From the NCBI GenBank assembly GCA_027487795.1, contig JAIYCX010000039.1:124001-188000 (forward strand): a DNA stretch of 64,000 nt, written 5' to 3'. Within the stretch, counting starts at the first letter, position 1. Every line of letters begins with the position of its first letter. The notes beneath the pieces are model-generated. The model saw nothing but the letters and a program-made list of their open reading frames with translations, was not told where the DNA came from and did not search any database. The position numbers were made by a program, and so were the translations under genes. Positions 52,157 to 61,935 of the stretch are shown here, one piece after another. Source of the DNA: Pseudomonadota bacterium (GTDB taxonomy: Bacteria > Bdellovibrionota_C > UBA2361 > SZUA-149 > DAOLCO01).

Positions 52157-53305
52157 CTATTTTCCATAATTCACTTTTATCAATGTCTTAAATTTAAAAG
52201 TATAAATAATTCCAATATACTGAAGTAATGCTATTGCAAAATCTAGTTGAACTCTATGACGTGGGCCTTGTAGTTCTTCGTATATTCCATATAACCCGAG
52301 AAAGATTAAGAGATAGGTAATAAAGAACATACTAAATGGAGTTTTTATCCTCCATATTTGTTGAAAACCTAATATTGTCAAGGGCAAAAGACACCAGTGA
52401 AAAAGGGCAGGAAGATTTAGAAAAGCATACTCCGCTTCAGTATTAAATGGGATCGGAGTAAGTGTAGCTCTAATAAAACCAATTATTGGATTTGTAAGTG
52501 CTGCTCTTACATCTTGAATTATATTTATTATTTGATCAAAACCAATACTTAAAATTGCAAATAATAATAATCCGCCTCCAAAAATCATTAAAGTTAATCT
52601 ACTTTTTACCTTTTTAGAAAAAATTAAAGAGATGATTAAAGCAAGTGCAATTAAAAATGGAACATAAAATCTAATAGTAGATAAAATAATAAAAGATAAA
52701 ATTACTTTCCATAGAGATGTTTTGATTTTTTTATTTAGAAAGTCAGCACCGGCAGATAATAACACTAGGTGAAAAAATAATACAATTATATCTTTAAGAT
52801 TTGTAATCGTAGACCATGATAAAATATCTGGATGAAAAAGTATGAATAAATAAAATAAATTAAGAGATTTTTTATTTAAGTCAAGTTCATTTTTTGCTAA
52901 GTTTGCACCAATATATGCAATGATGCTTGTTAAAATGATGTTTAATACTATTGGAGAGAAGTAATAATCACCAAATAATGAAATAGCGAAGGCGTTATAT
53001 AAGATATATCCGACATGTCGTCCTCCAGCAGCTCTTTCAATGAATAGCCATTCATCATAAATATTAAATATAGTAATATCCCTATTAATAATCTTTAGGC
53101 CACCATTTAAGTAGGTGATGTCGTCATTAAAGGTGTAGGTGCCATCGAAAAGTATTCCAAAGTATATTAAGAACAATCCTGCTTTTAAAAAACAAGCTAA
53201 CAGGGATAAGGGGATTGATTTTGTTAGTTTATTGCTAATAAAAAATGTAAATAAAGCGATAAGTATACTTGGAAAAAACAGAACATTAAGGTCAAATGAG
53301 TACAT
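52157..53305 (-). CDS. Multi-pass membrane protein, possible O-antigen polymerase or GT-C enzyme
   Basis: About ten hydrophobic helices in 382 residues. The first large loop contains TFNDDITYLNGGLKII with an acidic pair, and a second has WLFIERAAGGRHVGYI. WSTITNLKDIIVLFFHLV in the middle resembles the conserved lysine-aspartate loop of some Wzy- and EpsG-like proteins. As no other polymerase is apparent in the locus this is the best Wzy candidate, but the sequences of this class are too variable for certainty. It overlaps the upstream glycosyltransferase gene by 14 nt. Confidence 0.5.
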   Translation of the reverse strand: MYSFDLNVLFFPSILIALFTFFISNKLTKSIPLSLLACFLKAGLFLIYFGILFDGTYTFNDDITYLNGGLKIINRDITIFNIYDEWLFIERAAGGRHVGYILYNAFAISLFGDYYFSPIVLNIILTSIIAYIGANLAKNELDLNKKSLNLFYLFILFHPDILSWSTITNLKDIIVLFFHLVLLSAGADFLNKKIKTSLWKVILSFIILSTIRFYVPFLIALALIISLIFSKKVKSRLTLMIFGGGLLLFAILSIGFDQIINIIQDVRAALTNPIIGFIRATLTPIPFNTEAEYAFLNLPALFHWCLLPLTILGFQQIWRIKTPFSMFFITYLLIFLGLYGIYEELQGPRHRVQLDFAIALLQYIGIIYTFKFKTLIKVNYGK

Positions 53306-54395
53306 TTTTTACTATTTCCTCCTCATACTTATGAATAATTTTTTTTACTAAATAAGGAGAAATTGCGTTTTTATCTACTCTATTTTTAAAGTTATGATTA
53401 ATAATACAATCTGCCAGTGCTTCAGCAGAAATTTCTTTAACTATATGACATTCGTTAATGTTGTCTAAGACTTCATGAATTCCTCCTGGAGATGGAGTTG
53501 CGATTACTGGAGTCCCACAGGTTAAAGCTTCAAGTACTACATTTGAGAAGGCTTCATGTCTTGAGCACATAATTAAGGCGTCAGCTAATTTGATATAAGG
53601 ATAAGGGTTTTTTACATAACCTAGAAAGGACACTTTCTCTGATATTCCTAAATCTATGGATTGTTTTTCAAGTTGTTTTTTCATTGGTCCATCACCTAAA
53701 ATATTTAAGTGAATATCATGGTTATGAATTAAGCTAATTGTATTAAGCAGAATATCATAACCTTTTTCATGAGATAGTCGTCCAACTGAAACAAGATTAA
53801 TATTATTACGCCTGTAAGCAATTTCAGGAGTCGATTCTAGAGCCAATTCTAAAATATTATCAACATCAATCGGATTGTTTATTACAATCATTTTTTTTGG
53901 AGCTATAAGAAAATTTTTTGAAAGATCATCTTTCATATATTGAGATTGGCAGATTATTAGATCATATTTAGGATAAAATAATTTATAGCCTAGTGTCCAA
54001 AGAGTAGAGAACTTTAAATCATATATGATTTTTGATACTGTTCCAGTTTCTCTTGCTATATATTTTGTACTCTTTGGTAAAATAGCCATAATTAGTGATA
54101 TGGCTAGGTTTAAATGTCCTACGCTTGAAAATAAAATATTTGGTTTCTTTTTCCATAGTAAAAATACTATTTTAGGCAGCGAAAATAATACACGAGTTGA
54201 TTTAAGGTCTATAATTTTAATATAATCTGGTAATAGATCCCTATGTACCGCATTCCTTGTTGTTACAAGTGCAACTGATATATCGAATTTTTCTTTATTC
54301 AGTTCTCTTGCAATTGTACATATGACTTTTTCTGCACCTCCACCTGACAGAGAAGGAATAATAAAAATAATACTAATTTTTTTGTCATTATTCAA
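53292..54395 (-). CDS. Glycosyltransferase family 4
   Basis: A 367-residue GT-B enzyme: FIIPSLSGGGAEKVICTIA at the start, LVSVGRLSHEKGYDILL, ILGDGPMKKQLEKQ, FLGYVKNPYPYIKLAD, the E-x7-E in SRHEAFSNVVLEAL, and GTPVIATPSPGGIHEV. It belongs to the GT4 branch with PglJ/PglH-like enzymes, which extend a lipid-linked glycan with a retained anomeric configuration. TTG start directly after the methyltransferase stop. It is the middle gene of a three-gene minus-strand block. Confidence 0.88.
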   Translation of the reverse strand: MNNDKKISIIFIIPSLSGGGAEKVICTIARELNKEKFDISVALVTTRNAVHRDLLPDYIKIIDLKSTRVLFSLPKIVFLLWKKKPNILFSSVGHLNLAISLIMAILPKSTKYIARETGTVSKIIYDLKFSTLWTLGYKLFYPKYDLIICQSQYMKDDLSKNFLIAPKKMIVINNPIDVDNILELALESTPEIAYRRNNINLVSVGRLSHEKGYDILLNTISLIHNHDIHLNILGDGPMKKQLEKQSIDLGISEKVSFLGYVKNPYPYIKLADALIMCSRHEAFSNVVLEALTCGTPVIATPSPGGIHEVLDNINECHIVKEISAEALADCIINHNFKNRVDKNAISPYLVKKIIHKYEEEIVKNVLI

Positions 54396-55199
54396 TTATA
54401 TTTTCCGAAATATAAATTCATTACAACCCATTTTCCCCGCACATGTTTTCATTTTATTTAAAACAAAGCCTCTTTCTTTGAAGTATTCAAAGACTTTTTC
54501 TGGCTTAGCTACTTCAAAAGGATAACCGCCTAACCAGTCAAGCATGTCATACCATATAGACATTCCTCTTTCTATTTTAAGTTTTTTTGTTAATGCTCTA
54601 TTTATATAGCGCAGGAAAAATAGATAAGGAGCATGTAGAATTATTATAATATATCGCAATACTATATTAGTGTTGTAAGCTTTTTTTATAAATAACCAGT
54701 ATTTACTTATAAGGCCTTGGTCATTATATATTGCTATATAAAGTGTGCCTTCCGGAGCTACCAGTTGAGAGATGTTTTCAAAAGCAAGATACATTGAGCC
54801 TGTATGATGTAAAACACCCCAAGAATAAACAATATCGAATGTTCCTAGATTTTTGATTATATTTTCATCTAAAATTGAAGATTCTTCGATAACCCATTCT
54901 GGATTATTAGCACCATAATTTTTTTTTAGATACTGAGTGCAGCTAACAGATTGTGAATCGTAATCAAATGAATGAACTTTTGAACCAAGACGATATGCTG
55001 CTAAGGAGAAAAGTCCACTACCTGATCCCACATCTAGAAATGATTTACCTTTTAAAGATTCAGTGCAAAGCATACTTTTAAGAGAGGTTACTGCTCCTAA
55101 AATTTGTTCCTCTGTTAGTATTTTTAAAAAGTTTGACCAATTTTTACCAAAGGGGAATCTGTTATCTTCATTCATCCCCTTTAATTTTATATTATTCAT
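54396..55199 (-). CDS. SAM-dependent methyltransferase, paralogue 2
   Basis: A 267-residue protein with RFPFGKNWSNFLKIL, FLDVGSGSGLFSLAAYRLG, HSFDYDSQSVSC, FDIVYSWGVLHHTGSMY and WLGGYPFEVAKPE, block by block the partner of the enzyme at 49346. The C-terminus differs most (FVLNKMKTCAGKMGCNEFIF, with two Cys). The duplication lies on the opposite strand. It opens the minus-strand block; the glycosyltransferase follows with no gap. Its promoter must lie in the 114-nt divergent spacer up to 55313. Confidence 0.86.
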   Translation of the reverse strand: MNNIKLKGMNEDNRFPFGKNWSNFLKILTEEQILGAVTSLKSMLCTESLKGKSFLDVGSGSGLFSLAAYRLGSKVHSFDYDSQSVSCTQYLKKNYGANNPEWVIEESSILDENIIKNLGTFDIVYSWGVLHHTGSMYLAFENISQLVAPEGTLYIAIYNDQGLISKYWLFIKKAYNTNIVLRYIIIILHAPYLFFLRYINRALTKKLKIERGMSIWYDMLDWLGGYPFEVAKPEKVFEYFKERGFVLNKMKTCAGKMGCNEFIFRKI

Positions 55200-55313
55200 T
55201 AAAGCTTTATTTGTATAAAAAAACTTGTTGCTATATTATTTATGATAGTAACTAAAAGTCATCTATTCATATAATTGACTGTAAGAAATTAAGTGCTTTT
55301 TGGACTTTAGTAA

Positions 55314-56447
55314 ATGAAAATAGTGTTTATTATTACTGGTTTAAAAAGAGGGGGAGCGGAGTTAATGTTACTTCGTCTTATTGAAGGTTTAGATAAGTCA
55401 TTTTCTCCTTTTTTGATTACTTTGAGAAAAGGTGGAGATCTATTAGAAGAGTTTAGATCATTAGGTATACCTATTATAGAATTAGGGTTAAATCCTAAAT
55501 TACCTAGTATTTTCAAGCTATATAGGCTTACTAAAATTTTAAGACAAATTAATCCAGAAGTTATTCAAACTTGGATGTATCACGCTGATTTATTAGGAGG
55601 GCTAGCGGCTAGGTATGTTGGGATAAAAAAAGTAATTTGGGGAATTCGTAACTCATTTACAGAACCAAACAAGTTGTCTTTTACTACCAGAGTCGTTATT
55701 AAATTGAATGCTTTATTGTCTCCATATATACCATCTCAGATAGTTTATTGTTCAGAAAAATCGTTAACACCACATTTTAGAATTGGATATCCATCTAGTA
55801 AGTTTATAGTTATTCCTAATGGTTTTCAGTCAGATAAATTTCAAAAAGATATAGGTGTAAGAAAAGTATTAAGAAATGAATTATCGATATCAAATGATGA
55901 CAAAGTAGTCGGTATGGTAGCCCGCTTTGATCCACAAAAAAATCATTTAGGTTTACTAGAAGCCGCTAGCCATGTTCTTGAAAAAATGCATAATGTTAAG
56001 TTTGTTCTAGTCGGTAAAGGTGTGAATAATAATACATTATTAATGGATTATTTAACAAAATTGAAGTTAAAAAAGAATTCAGTTTTACTATTAGAAGCTC
56101 GCACTGATATTTTTAAATTTTTAAATATTTTTGATGTTTTAGTTTCTGCTTCTCATAGTGAATCATTTCCTAATACCATTGGAGAAGCAATGAGTTGTGG
56201 TATTCCTTGTGTTTCTACTAATGCTGGTGACAGTCGTTCTATAATAGGAGATACTGGCATTGTTGTTGATACGGGCGATATGCAAGCGCTGAGTAGGGGT
56301 ATTTTAGAAATCTTATCTTTGAGTTCTGATGAGTATGAAACTTTAAGCAAGAAGGCACGCAGTAAAATTATTTCTAATTATGCAATCGCGACTATAGTAA
56401 GTCGTTATGAAGATCTTTATCGTTTAAAGGATATATGTGCGGGATAG
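55314..56447 (+). CDS. Glycosyltransferase family 4
   Basis: A 377-residue GT-B enzyme: IVFIITGLKRGGAELMLLRL, IQTWMYHADLLGGLAARYVG, VVGMVARFDPQKNHLGLLE, VLVGKGVNNN, the E-x7-E in SHSESFPNTIGEAM, and CGIPCVSTNAGDS. The segment TWMYHADL is found in O-antigen GT4 enzymes of the WbpT/WfaP-like sort. It would add one sugar to the lipid-linked repeat. Its last 13 nt overlap the third asparagine-synthetase-like gene. Confidence 0.88.
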   Translation: MKIVFIITGLKRGGAELMLLRLIEGLDKSFSPFLITLRKGGDLLEEFRSLGIPIIELGLNPKLPSIFKLYRLTKILRQINPEVIQTWMYHADLLGGLAARYVGIKKVIWGIRNSFTEPNKLSFTTRVVIKLNALLSPYIPSQIVYCSEKSLTPHFRIGYPSSKFIVIPNGFQSDKFQKDIGVRKVLRNELSISNDDKVVGMVARFDPQKNHLGLLEAASHVLEKMHNVKFVLVGKGVNNNTLLMDYLTKLKLKKNSVLLLEARTDIFKFLNIFDVLVSASHSESFPNTIGEAMSCGIPCVSTNAGDSRSIIGDTGIVVDTGDMQALSRGILEILSLSSDEYETLSKKARSKIISNYAIATIVSRYEDLYRLKDICAG

Positions 56448-58363
56448 CCGGATTTTTAGATTGTAAGTTATCCATTCATCCAAGCTCTTGGGAAGAGACT
56501 TTACGCAAGATGGGAGAGGTCCTTTCTCATCGCGGCTATGATGATTCGGGAATTTGGTTTGATATTAAAGCAGGAGTTGGTTTTTCGCATCGAAGACTTT
56601 CTATCCTTGATATTTCATCTGCAGGGCATCAGCCAATGATATCCAATTCCGGTCGATATGTAATTACTTTTAATGGTGAGATATATAATCATTTAGACTT
56701 AAGAAAAAAACTAACTTCTATTGATTGGAGAGGATCATCTGATACTGAAACTTTATTAGCTGCAATCGATAGTTGGGGTTTAAATAAAGTCTTAGAGCTA
56801 AGTGTCGGTATGTTTGCTCTTGCAGTATGGGATAGAGAGTTGAGAGTTTTGCAACTTGCGAGAGATAGAATGGGAGAAAAACCTTTATATTATGGATGGC
56901 AAGGCGAAGTATTTTTATTCGCATCCGAGCTAAAAGCAATAAAATGTCATCCTTCTTGTCAGAGTGTAATTGATCGTAACTCATTGAATGAATATATGTC
57001 ACTTTCTTATATTCCAGCACCCTTGTCTATTTATAAGGGTATAAAGAAATTATTACCAGGAACTATAATTGAAGTTAGTGTAAAAAATGAATATTCATGC
57101 ACTGTTGATTCATATTGGAATTTAAAAGACGTGGCCGAAAGAGGTGAAAAACAGAACTACTTAGGTAGTGATTTCGAGGTTATTAATAGGACCGAAGAAC
57201 TATTAAGACAGTCTGTTAAATCTCAATTAATATCAGACGTACCTTTAGGTGCTTTTTTATCCGGCGGGATTGATTCCTCTTTAGTAGTTGCTTTAATGCA
57301 ACAAGAATCTTCATCTCCTATTAAAACATTTACTATTGGTTTTAATGAGGGGCAGTTTAATGAAGCTAAATATGCTAAATTAGTTGCGAAACATTTTGGG
57401 ACTGAACATACAGAAGAGTATATTAATTCTAAGGATGCTTTAGATGTCATTTCAGAGCTACCATTCATTTATGATGAACCATTTGCAGACTCTTCACAGA
57501 TACCAACATATTTATTAAGCAAAGTTACTAGAAAATCTGTTACAGTAAGCTTATCTGGGGACGGAGCTGATGAGTTATTTGGTGGATATTTACAATATAA
57601 ATTAATACCAAGAATAAATACACTTCCTAAAGCTTTAAGAGTTTTGTTATCAAAATTGTTACTACCGTTAAATAATTCATATATTCAAAATATTACTGAC
57701 TCTTACGCGCTAAAATTTTTATTTAAGTTAGAATTAAAAAATATTCCTTATCGTGCTAAGAAATTTTCTTTAATTTTAGCTTCTTCAGGTATTGAACAGA
57801 TGTATGAAAATTTTATTCGTGAATATATTTCGGGAAATTTATTAATAGAAAAACAATATGAACATAATTTTGAGACTATCGATTTTTTAAAGCAGATAGA
57901 ACATAAAATTATGTATATTGATACAAAACGGTATTTGCCTGATGATATTATGGTAAAGGTAGACCGTGCTTCTATGTCTTCAACTCTTGAATCTAGGGCT
58001 CCTTTTTTAGATCATAGATTAGTTGAATTTGCTTGGTCACTACCGATGTCTATGAAGATAAGAAACGGAAGAGGAAAGTGGGTATTACGTCAAATATTAA
58101 GCAAGTATATTCCTAATCATTTAATTGATCGCCCAAAGATGGGTTTCGCAGTACCAATTGCAGAATGGTTAAGAGGCCCACTACGCCCTTGGGCAGAGGA
58201 ATTATTAGATCCTAGGCGAATGAAACAAGAAGGTTTTTTTAATCATAAGTTAGTTCAAGATATTTGGAGACAACATCTTAAAAAAGAATACAATTGGAAA
58301 ACCCAGTTGTGGACAATTTTAATGTTTCAACAATGGATGAATTCTATAAAAAATAATAGATGA
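56435..58363 (+). CDS. asnB: Asparagine synthetase-like amidotransferase, copy 3
   Basis: A 642-residue protein with MCGIAGFLD (Cys2), SHRGYDDSGIW, FNGEIYNHLDLR, the ATP loop LSGGIDSSLVVAL, LSGDGADELFGGYLQY, LESRAPFLD and RPKMGFAVPIAEWLRG. SHRGYDDSG carries Tyr where both other copies have Pro in RGPD, a conserved glutaminase-domain motif. It is otherwise close to copy 2 from end to end. A uronamide-forming role in the glycan is more likely than asparagine synthesis. The stop overlaps the next gene by 4 nt. Confidence 0.9.
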   Translation: MCGIAGFLDCKLSIHPSSWEETLRKMGEVLSHRGYDDSGIWFDIKAGVGFSHRRLSILDISSAGHQPMISNSGRYVITFNGEIYNHLDLRKKLTSIDWRGSSDTETLLAAIDSWGLNKVLELSVGMFALAVWDRELRVLQLARDRMGEKPLYYGWQGEVFLFASELKAIKCHPSCQSVIDRNSLNEYMSLSYIPAPLSIYKGIKKLLPGTIIEVSVKNEYSCTVDSYWNLKDVAERGEKQNYLGSDFEVINRTEELLRQSVKSQLISDVPLGAFLSGGIDSSLVVALMQQESSSPIKTFTIGFNEGQFNEAKYAKLVAKHFGTEHTEEYINSKDALDVISELPFIYDEPFADSSQIPTYLLSKVTRKSVTVSLSGDGADELFGGYLQYKLIPRINTLPKALRVLLSKLLLPLNNSYIQNITDSYALKFLFKLELKNIPYRAKKFSLILASSGIEQMYENFIREYISGNLLIEKQYEHNFETIDFLKQIEHKIMYIDTKRYLPDDIMVKVDRASMSSTLESRAPFLDHRLVEFAWSLPMSMKIRNGRGKWVLRQILSKYIPNHLIDRPKMGFAVPIAEWLRGPLRPWAEELLDPRRMKQEGFFNHKLVQDIWRQHLKKEYNWKTQLWTILMFQQWMNSIKNNR

Positions 58364-59499
58364 ATAAAAAAGTTATACTTTTTGCTAATACTGCATGGTA
58401 TCTTTATAATTTTCGCTTATCTTTAGCTAAAAAATTAAAAGAAAATGGTTATGAAGTAGTATTAATTTCTCCACCAGATGAGTATGCTAAGCATTTTGAG
58501 GAGTTGGGATTCCGATGGATTAGTTTACCAATGGATAGAAGAAGTCTTAACCTCATACGTGAGTTTTTTTTAATCTGGCATGTTAAGAATATATATCAAA
58601 TTGAAAAGCCTGCACTAGTTCACCACTTTACTCTAAAAAGTATTTTAATAGGCTCCATAGCTGCAAAATTAGCTAGAATTCCAAAGCATATAAATGCTAT
58701 CGCCGGTTTAGGTTATATATTTTCTTCTCAGGATTTAAAAGCAAGAATTTTAAAACCAGTTCTAAAATACTTTTTAAGATTTCTTTTGAAGGATAAAAAT
58801 TCTACTTTTATTCTTCAAAATTCTAATGATTTAATCGCATTTGATAATAAGGCTAGTTTTATCAGTCATAGAATTAAAATAATAAAGGGTTCTGGAGTAA
58901 ATATAGATTTATTTAAGCCCCCTCTAAATACGAAAATTATAAATACCGAAACTAAAGTCCTACTTGCAGCTAGATTGTTATGGGATAAAGGAATTAGAGA
59001 ATTTGTTAATGTTGCATATGATATTAAGAAAATGAATTTACCAATTCAATTTCTTGTAGCAGGAATGCCTGACTTTGGTAATCCTAATGCCGTTCCTATG
59101 ACTATGGTAGAAAAGTGGAAGAATGAAGGTGTTATTGATATACTTGGACAGTATGATGATATGCCAACTTTGTTAGCTAATGTTGATATTTTTGTTCTTC
59201 CTACGAACTATGGTGAAGGTTTACCAAGAAGTTTATTGGAAGCAGGGGCGTGTGGATTACCATTAATAACAACAAATATTCCTGGTTGTAGTGAAGTGGT
59301 AGAAGAAGGAGTAAATGGTATTTTAATTGCTCCAAAAGATGTAACTGCATTAAAAGAAGCCTTAATTTATTTGCATGAAAATATCGATTTAAGAATTCAA
59401 ATGGGTGTCGCCTCTAGAAAAAAAATATGTGAAGAATTTGATGAAGATATTATTATCAAAAAGACTATCCAAGTTTACAGTGAAATCTTATTGAACTAG
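58360..59499 (+). CDS. Glycosyltransferase family 4, PglA/WbpX-like
   Basis: A 379-residue GT-B enzyme beginning VILFANTAWYLYNFRLSLA, with VHHFTLKSILIGSIAAKLA, NAIAGLGYIFSSQ, VLLAARLLWDKGIREFV, and E-x7-E in NYGEGLPRSLLEAG followed by CGLPLITTNIPGCSEVV. This pattern is that of PglA-type transferases, which add the second sugar (GalNAc in Campylobacter) to undecaprenyl-diphosphate-linked bacillosamine. Here it is a likely early-step enzyme after the WecA-type transferase. It converges with a 4-nt overlap on wzc. Confidence 0.87.
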   Translation: MNKKVILFANTAWYLYNFRLSLAKKLKENGYEVVLISPPDEYAKHFEELGFRWISLPMDRRSLNLIREFFLIWHVKNIYQIEKPALVHHFTLKSILIGSIAAKLARIPKHINAIAGLGYIFSSQDLKARILKPVLKYFLRFLLKDKNSTFILQNSNDLIAFDNKASFISHRIKIIKGSGVNIDLFKPPLNTKIINTETKVLLAARLLWDKGIREFVNVAYDIKKMNLPIQFLVAGMPDFGNPNAVPMTMVEKWKNEGVIDILGQYDDMPTLLANVDIFVLPTNYGEGLPRSLLEAGACGLPLITTNIPGCSEVVEEGVNGILIAPKDVTALKEALIYLHENIDLRIQMGVASRKKICEEFDEDIIIKKTIQVYSEILLN

Positions 59500-61919
59500 T
59501 TCCAAAATCTTGAAAAAGCCTTGCTAGATCTTACTTCTTCCTCTCCATAATATTCCGCATAAGCATCTCTATAATAATAATAATGCTGACCTTTTTTAGT
59601 ATCAACTCCGTTTAGTATTACTCCAAGTACTTTACCTCCGACTTGATAAATTCTATTTCTAGCTTCCTTAGCTATGCCTTGTTCTGTTTTTTGACCTCTC
59701 ACGACTAAGACAACTCCATCAACTATTTTTGATAATATTACAGAATCTGTTACAGGTAATATTGGTGGAGAATCTAGTAATATAAATTCATATTTTTCTC
59801 TAAGTTTAACTAGAAGTTCAACCATCTTATGGGAACCTAATATCTCCGCTGGATTTGGAGGTTTTACTCCTGCAGGGATTATGAAAAGTTTTTCAGATAC
59901 AGTTTTGTGTATTGCATCTTCTAATTTGCATTGGCCAGTTAAGTAGTCGACTAAACCTGGTGCATTCCTGTCAATATCAAACATTTTATGAAGTGCCGAT
60001 CTTCTTAGATCACAGTCTATTACTATTGCAGATTTCACTGTGCCAGCAATAGTTAGTGCAAGGTTGCTGGAAAGTGTAGTCTTTCCTTCTCCTTTTCTTG
60101 AACTTGTAATTAGTACAGTTCTCGGTGGATTATCTGCCGATGAAAGTAAAATAGATGTTCTAACAGCTCTAAACGCTTCACTCGTTGCGCTAAAAGGAGC
60201 ACTTACAGTCACAAGGCTTTCTTCAATTTCTAGTTTTTCAATTAAAGGTACTATTTTATTATTTTCATCCTCTACAACTGAGTTAGATGAATTTTCTATT
60301 AATTTTTTATAAGTCTCACTTTTAGTTGCAAGCTTTTTTAGCGCATCGGGCTGAGTATCTATCAGGTCATTAGTATAAGCGGGAATGATACCTAATGATG
60401 GAAGCTGAAGTATTCGCTGTACTTGCTCTACGGTCTCTATTGTATTGTCTAACGCTTCTATTATGAAAGCTATTATGAAACCTAGTATCGGCCCAATCAA
60501 TAAGGCTAATAACATATTCATTTTTCTTTTAGGACTTGAGAATCCTTGAGGTACTGCGGCTTTATCAGCTAAAGTTATATTGTTAATTTCGCTTTCTGCG
60601 CTAATTTGAGCTTCTTTTAATTGTCTTAAAACTGATTGATGTAAGTCTCTTACTGAATCAAATTCTCTCTTAATACTGTTATATTTTACACTTCTTTTTG
60701 ATAGGTCAAATGCTTTACTTTTTTGTATTTCTAATTCTCTTCTTAATTGTTCTTCGGTCGCTAAGTCTGATTTATATTTAGATTCAGCAGTTTTGATTAT
60801 AATCTTATCTTGCTGTGTCATGCTGGACTTAATGCTTTCAATTTTTGCTTTTAGCTGTTGCATGGCAGGGTACTCAGCTTTAAATTTTTGCCCTAAGTCT
60901 GCATATTCAGCTTCTGCATCTCTTAGCTTTGCTCTTAGATCTTCAAGACCTCTACTGTTATTTTCTGACGCTTCTGAACCACCACCAATTTTTGCTTCAT
61001 TGAAAATAGTCTCAGATGATATTCTTTTTGATGTTGCATCAGTAAGAAGCTTGTTAAGCTCGCCCATCTTTTTAACTACTATATCTTCATCTTGACTGAT
61101 AGCAACTATTGCGTTGTCTTCAGCATATTGTGCAAGTTCTTGTTCTGTAGTTGCTACCTTAGTGGATAACTCTTCAGCTTGTCCTCTTAAGAAAAGTAAA
61201 TTATTAAGAGCAGATTTTTGTTTTTCTTCTCTTGCTAAATCTATGAAGTTTTCGCTATGAGCATTTGCTATTGCTGTCGACAAGTTAGCATCCGAAGTGG
61301 TAACGCTAATTGTCACTAAGAAAGTTCTTTTCACTGGATTAATTTTAACAAGACTTAAGTATGATTTAAGCATTCCGATCGGATGTTCGTATACTTTGTC
61401 ACCACTAGAAGTTTTTTCTATTTCTTTTGAAGAAAAAAATTGAAAAAAGCTACTAAAGAAAGATAGTACTCCTCTTTTTCTTTCCAAGTATTCTTTTATA
61501 TTTGGACCAATTTTAGGATCTGATAGCATTTTGTCTGCTAATGTGAGTCTTGAAATAAGTTTTATTTGTGTCTCTAAGTAATCTTGTTTTTCAGTCTGTT
61601 TAGCTATTGAGTCTTCAAGCCTAGCTCCTTGGAGAGTAGGAGAGTAGCTACTAATGCTTATATTTGTTTCTGCCGTGTATAGGGGAGTAGTGGTGTATGA
61701 ATATATTGTAGTTAATAGAAATACAGTTGCTGCAATTGTAGCTATAAGTTTTCTATGAACAAGGGCAACTCTTAAATAATCTTTAAGAGGATTTGGCTCT
61801 TCGAAGTTTTGATTTTTTCTAATTTGACCTTGGTCTACAGTATCTTCATAATAATATGATTGCCTAGCATTATCAGAGGATCTTTTTACGGTACTAATTT
61901 CTCTAACTTCTTTTGCCAA
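59496..61919 (-). CDS. wzc: Wzc-type polysaccharide co-polymerase with tyrosine autokinase
   Basis: An 807-residue inner-membrane protein. Helix 1 (LIATIAATVFLLTTIYSYT, near residue 60) starts the Wzz domain, a long coiled-coil periplasmic part follows, and helix 2 (LLALLIGPILGFIIAFII) lies near residue 470. The BY-kinase has Walker A SSRKGEGKTT with Lys613, Walker A' VIDCDLRRS and Walker B FILLDSPP. The C-terminal tyrosine cluster (YYYYRDAYAEYYGEE) is the autophosphorylation tail. It sets chain length and export together with Wza. TTG start with GGAG 7 nt upstream. Transcribed after wza across a 97-nt spacer with a hairpin. Confidence 0.93.
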   Translation of the reverse strand: MAKEVREISTVKRSSDNARQSYYYEDTVDQGQIRKNQNFEEPNPLKDYLRVALVHRKLIATIAATVFLLTTIYSYTTTPLYTAETNISISSYSPTLQGARLEDSIAKQTEKQDYLETQIKLISRLTLADKMLSDPKIGPNIKEYLERKRGVLSFFSSFFQFFSSKEIEKTSSGDKVYEHPIGMLKSYLSLVKINPVKRTFLVTISVTTSDANLSTAIANAHSENFIDLAREEKQKSALNNLLFLRGQAEELSTKVATTEQELAQYAEDNAIVAISQDEDIVVKKMGELNKLLTDATSKRISSETIFNEAKIGGGSEASENNSRGLEDLRAKLRDAEAEYADLGQKFKAEYPAMQQLKAKIESIKSSMTQQDKIIIKTAESKYKSDLATEEQLRRELEIQKSKAFDLSKRSVKYNSIKREFDSVRDLHQSVLRQLKEAQISAESEINNITLADKAAVPQGFSSPKRKMNMLLALLIGPILGFIIAFIIEALDNTIETVEQVQRILQLPSLGIIPAYTNDLIDTQPDALKKLATKSETYKKLIENSSNSVVEDENNKIVPLIEKLEIEESLVTVSAPFSATSEAFRAVRTSILLSSADNPPRTVLITSSRKGEGKTTLSSNLALTIAGTVKSAIVIDCDLRRSALHKMFDIDRNAPGLVDYLTGQCKLEDAIHKTVSEKLFIIPAGVKPPNPAEILGSHKMVELLVKLREKYEFILLDSPPILPVTDSVILSKIVDGVVLVVRGQKTEQGIAKEARNRIYQVGGKVLGVILNGVDTKKGQHYYYYRDAYAEYYGEEEVRSSKAFSRFWN

Positions 61920-61935
61920 GATGATTCTCCAAATG

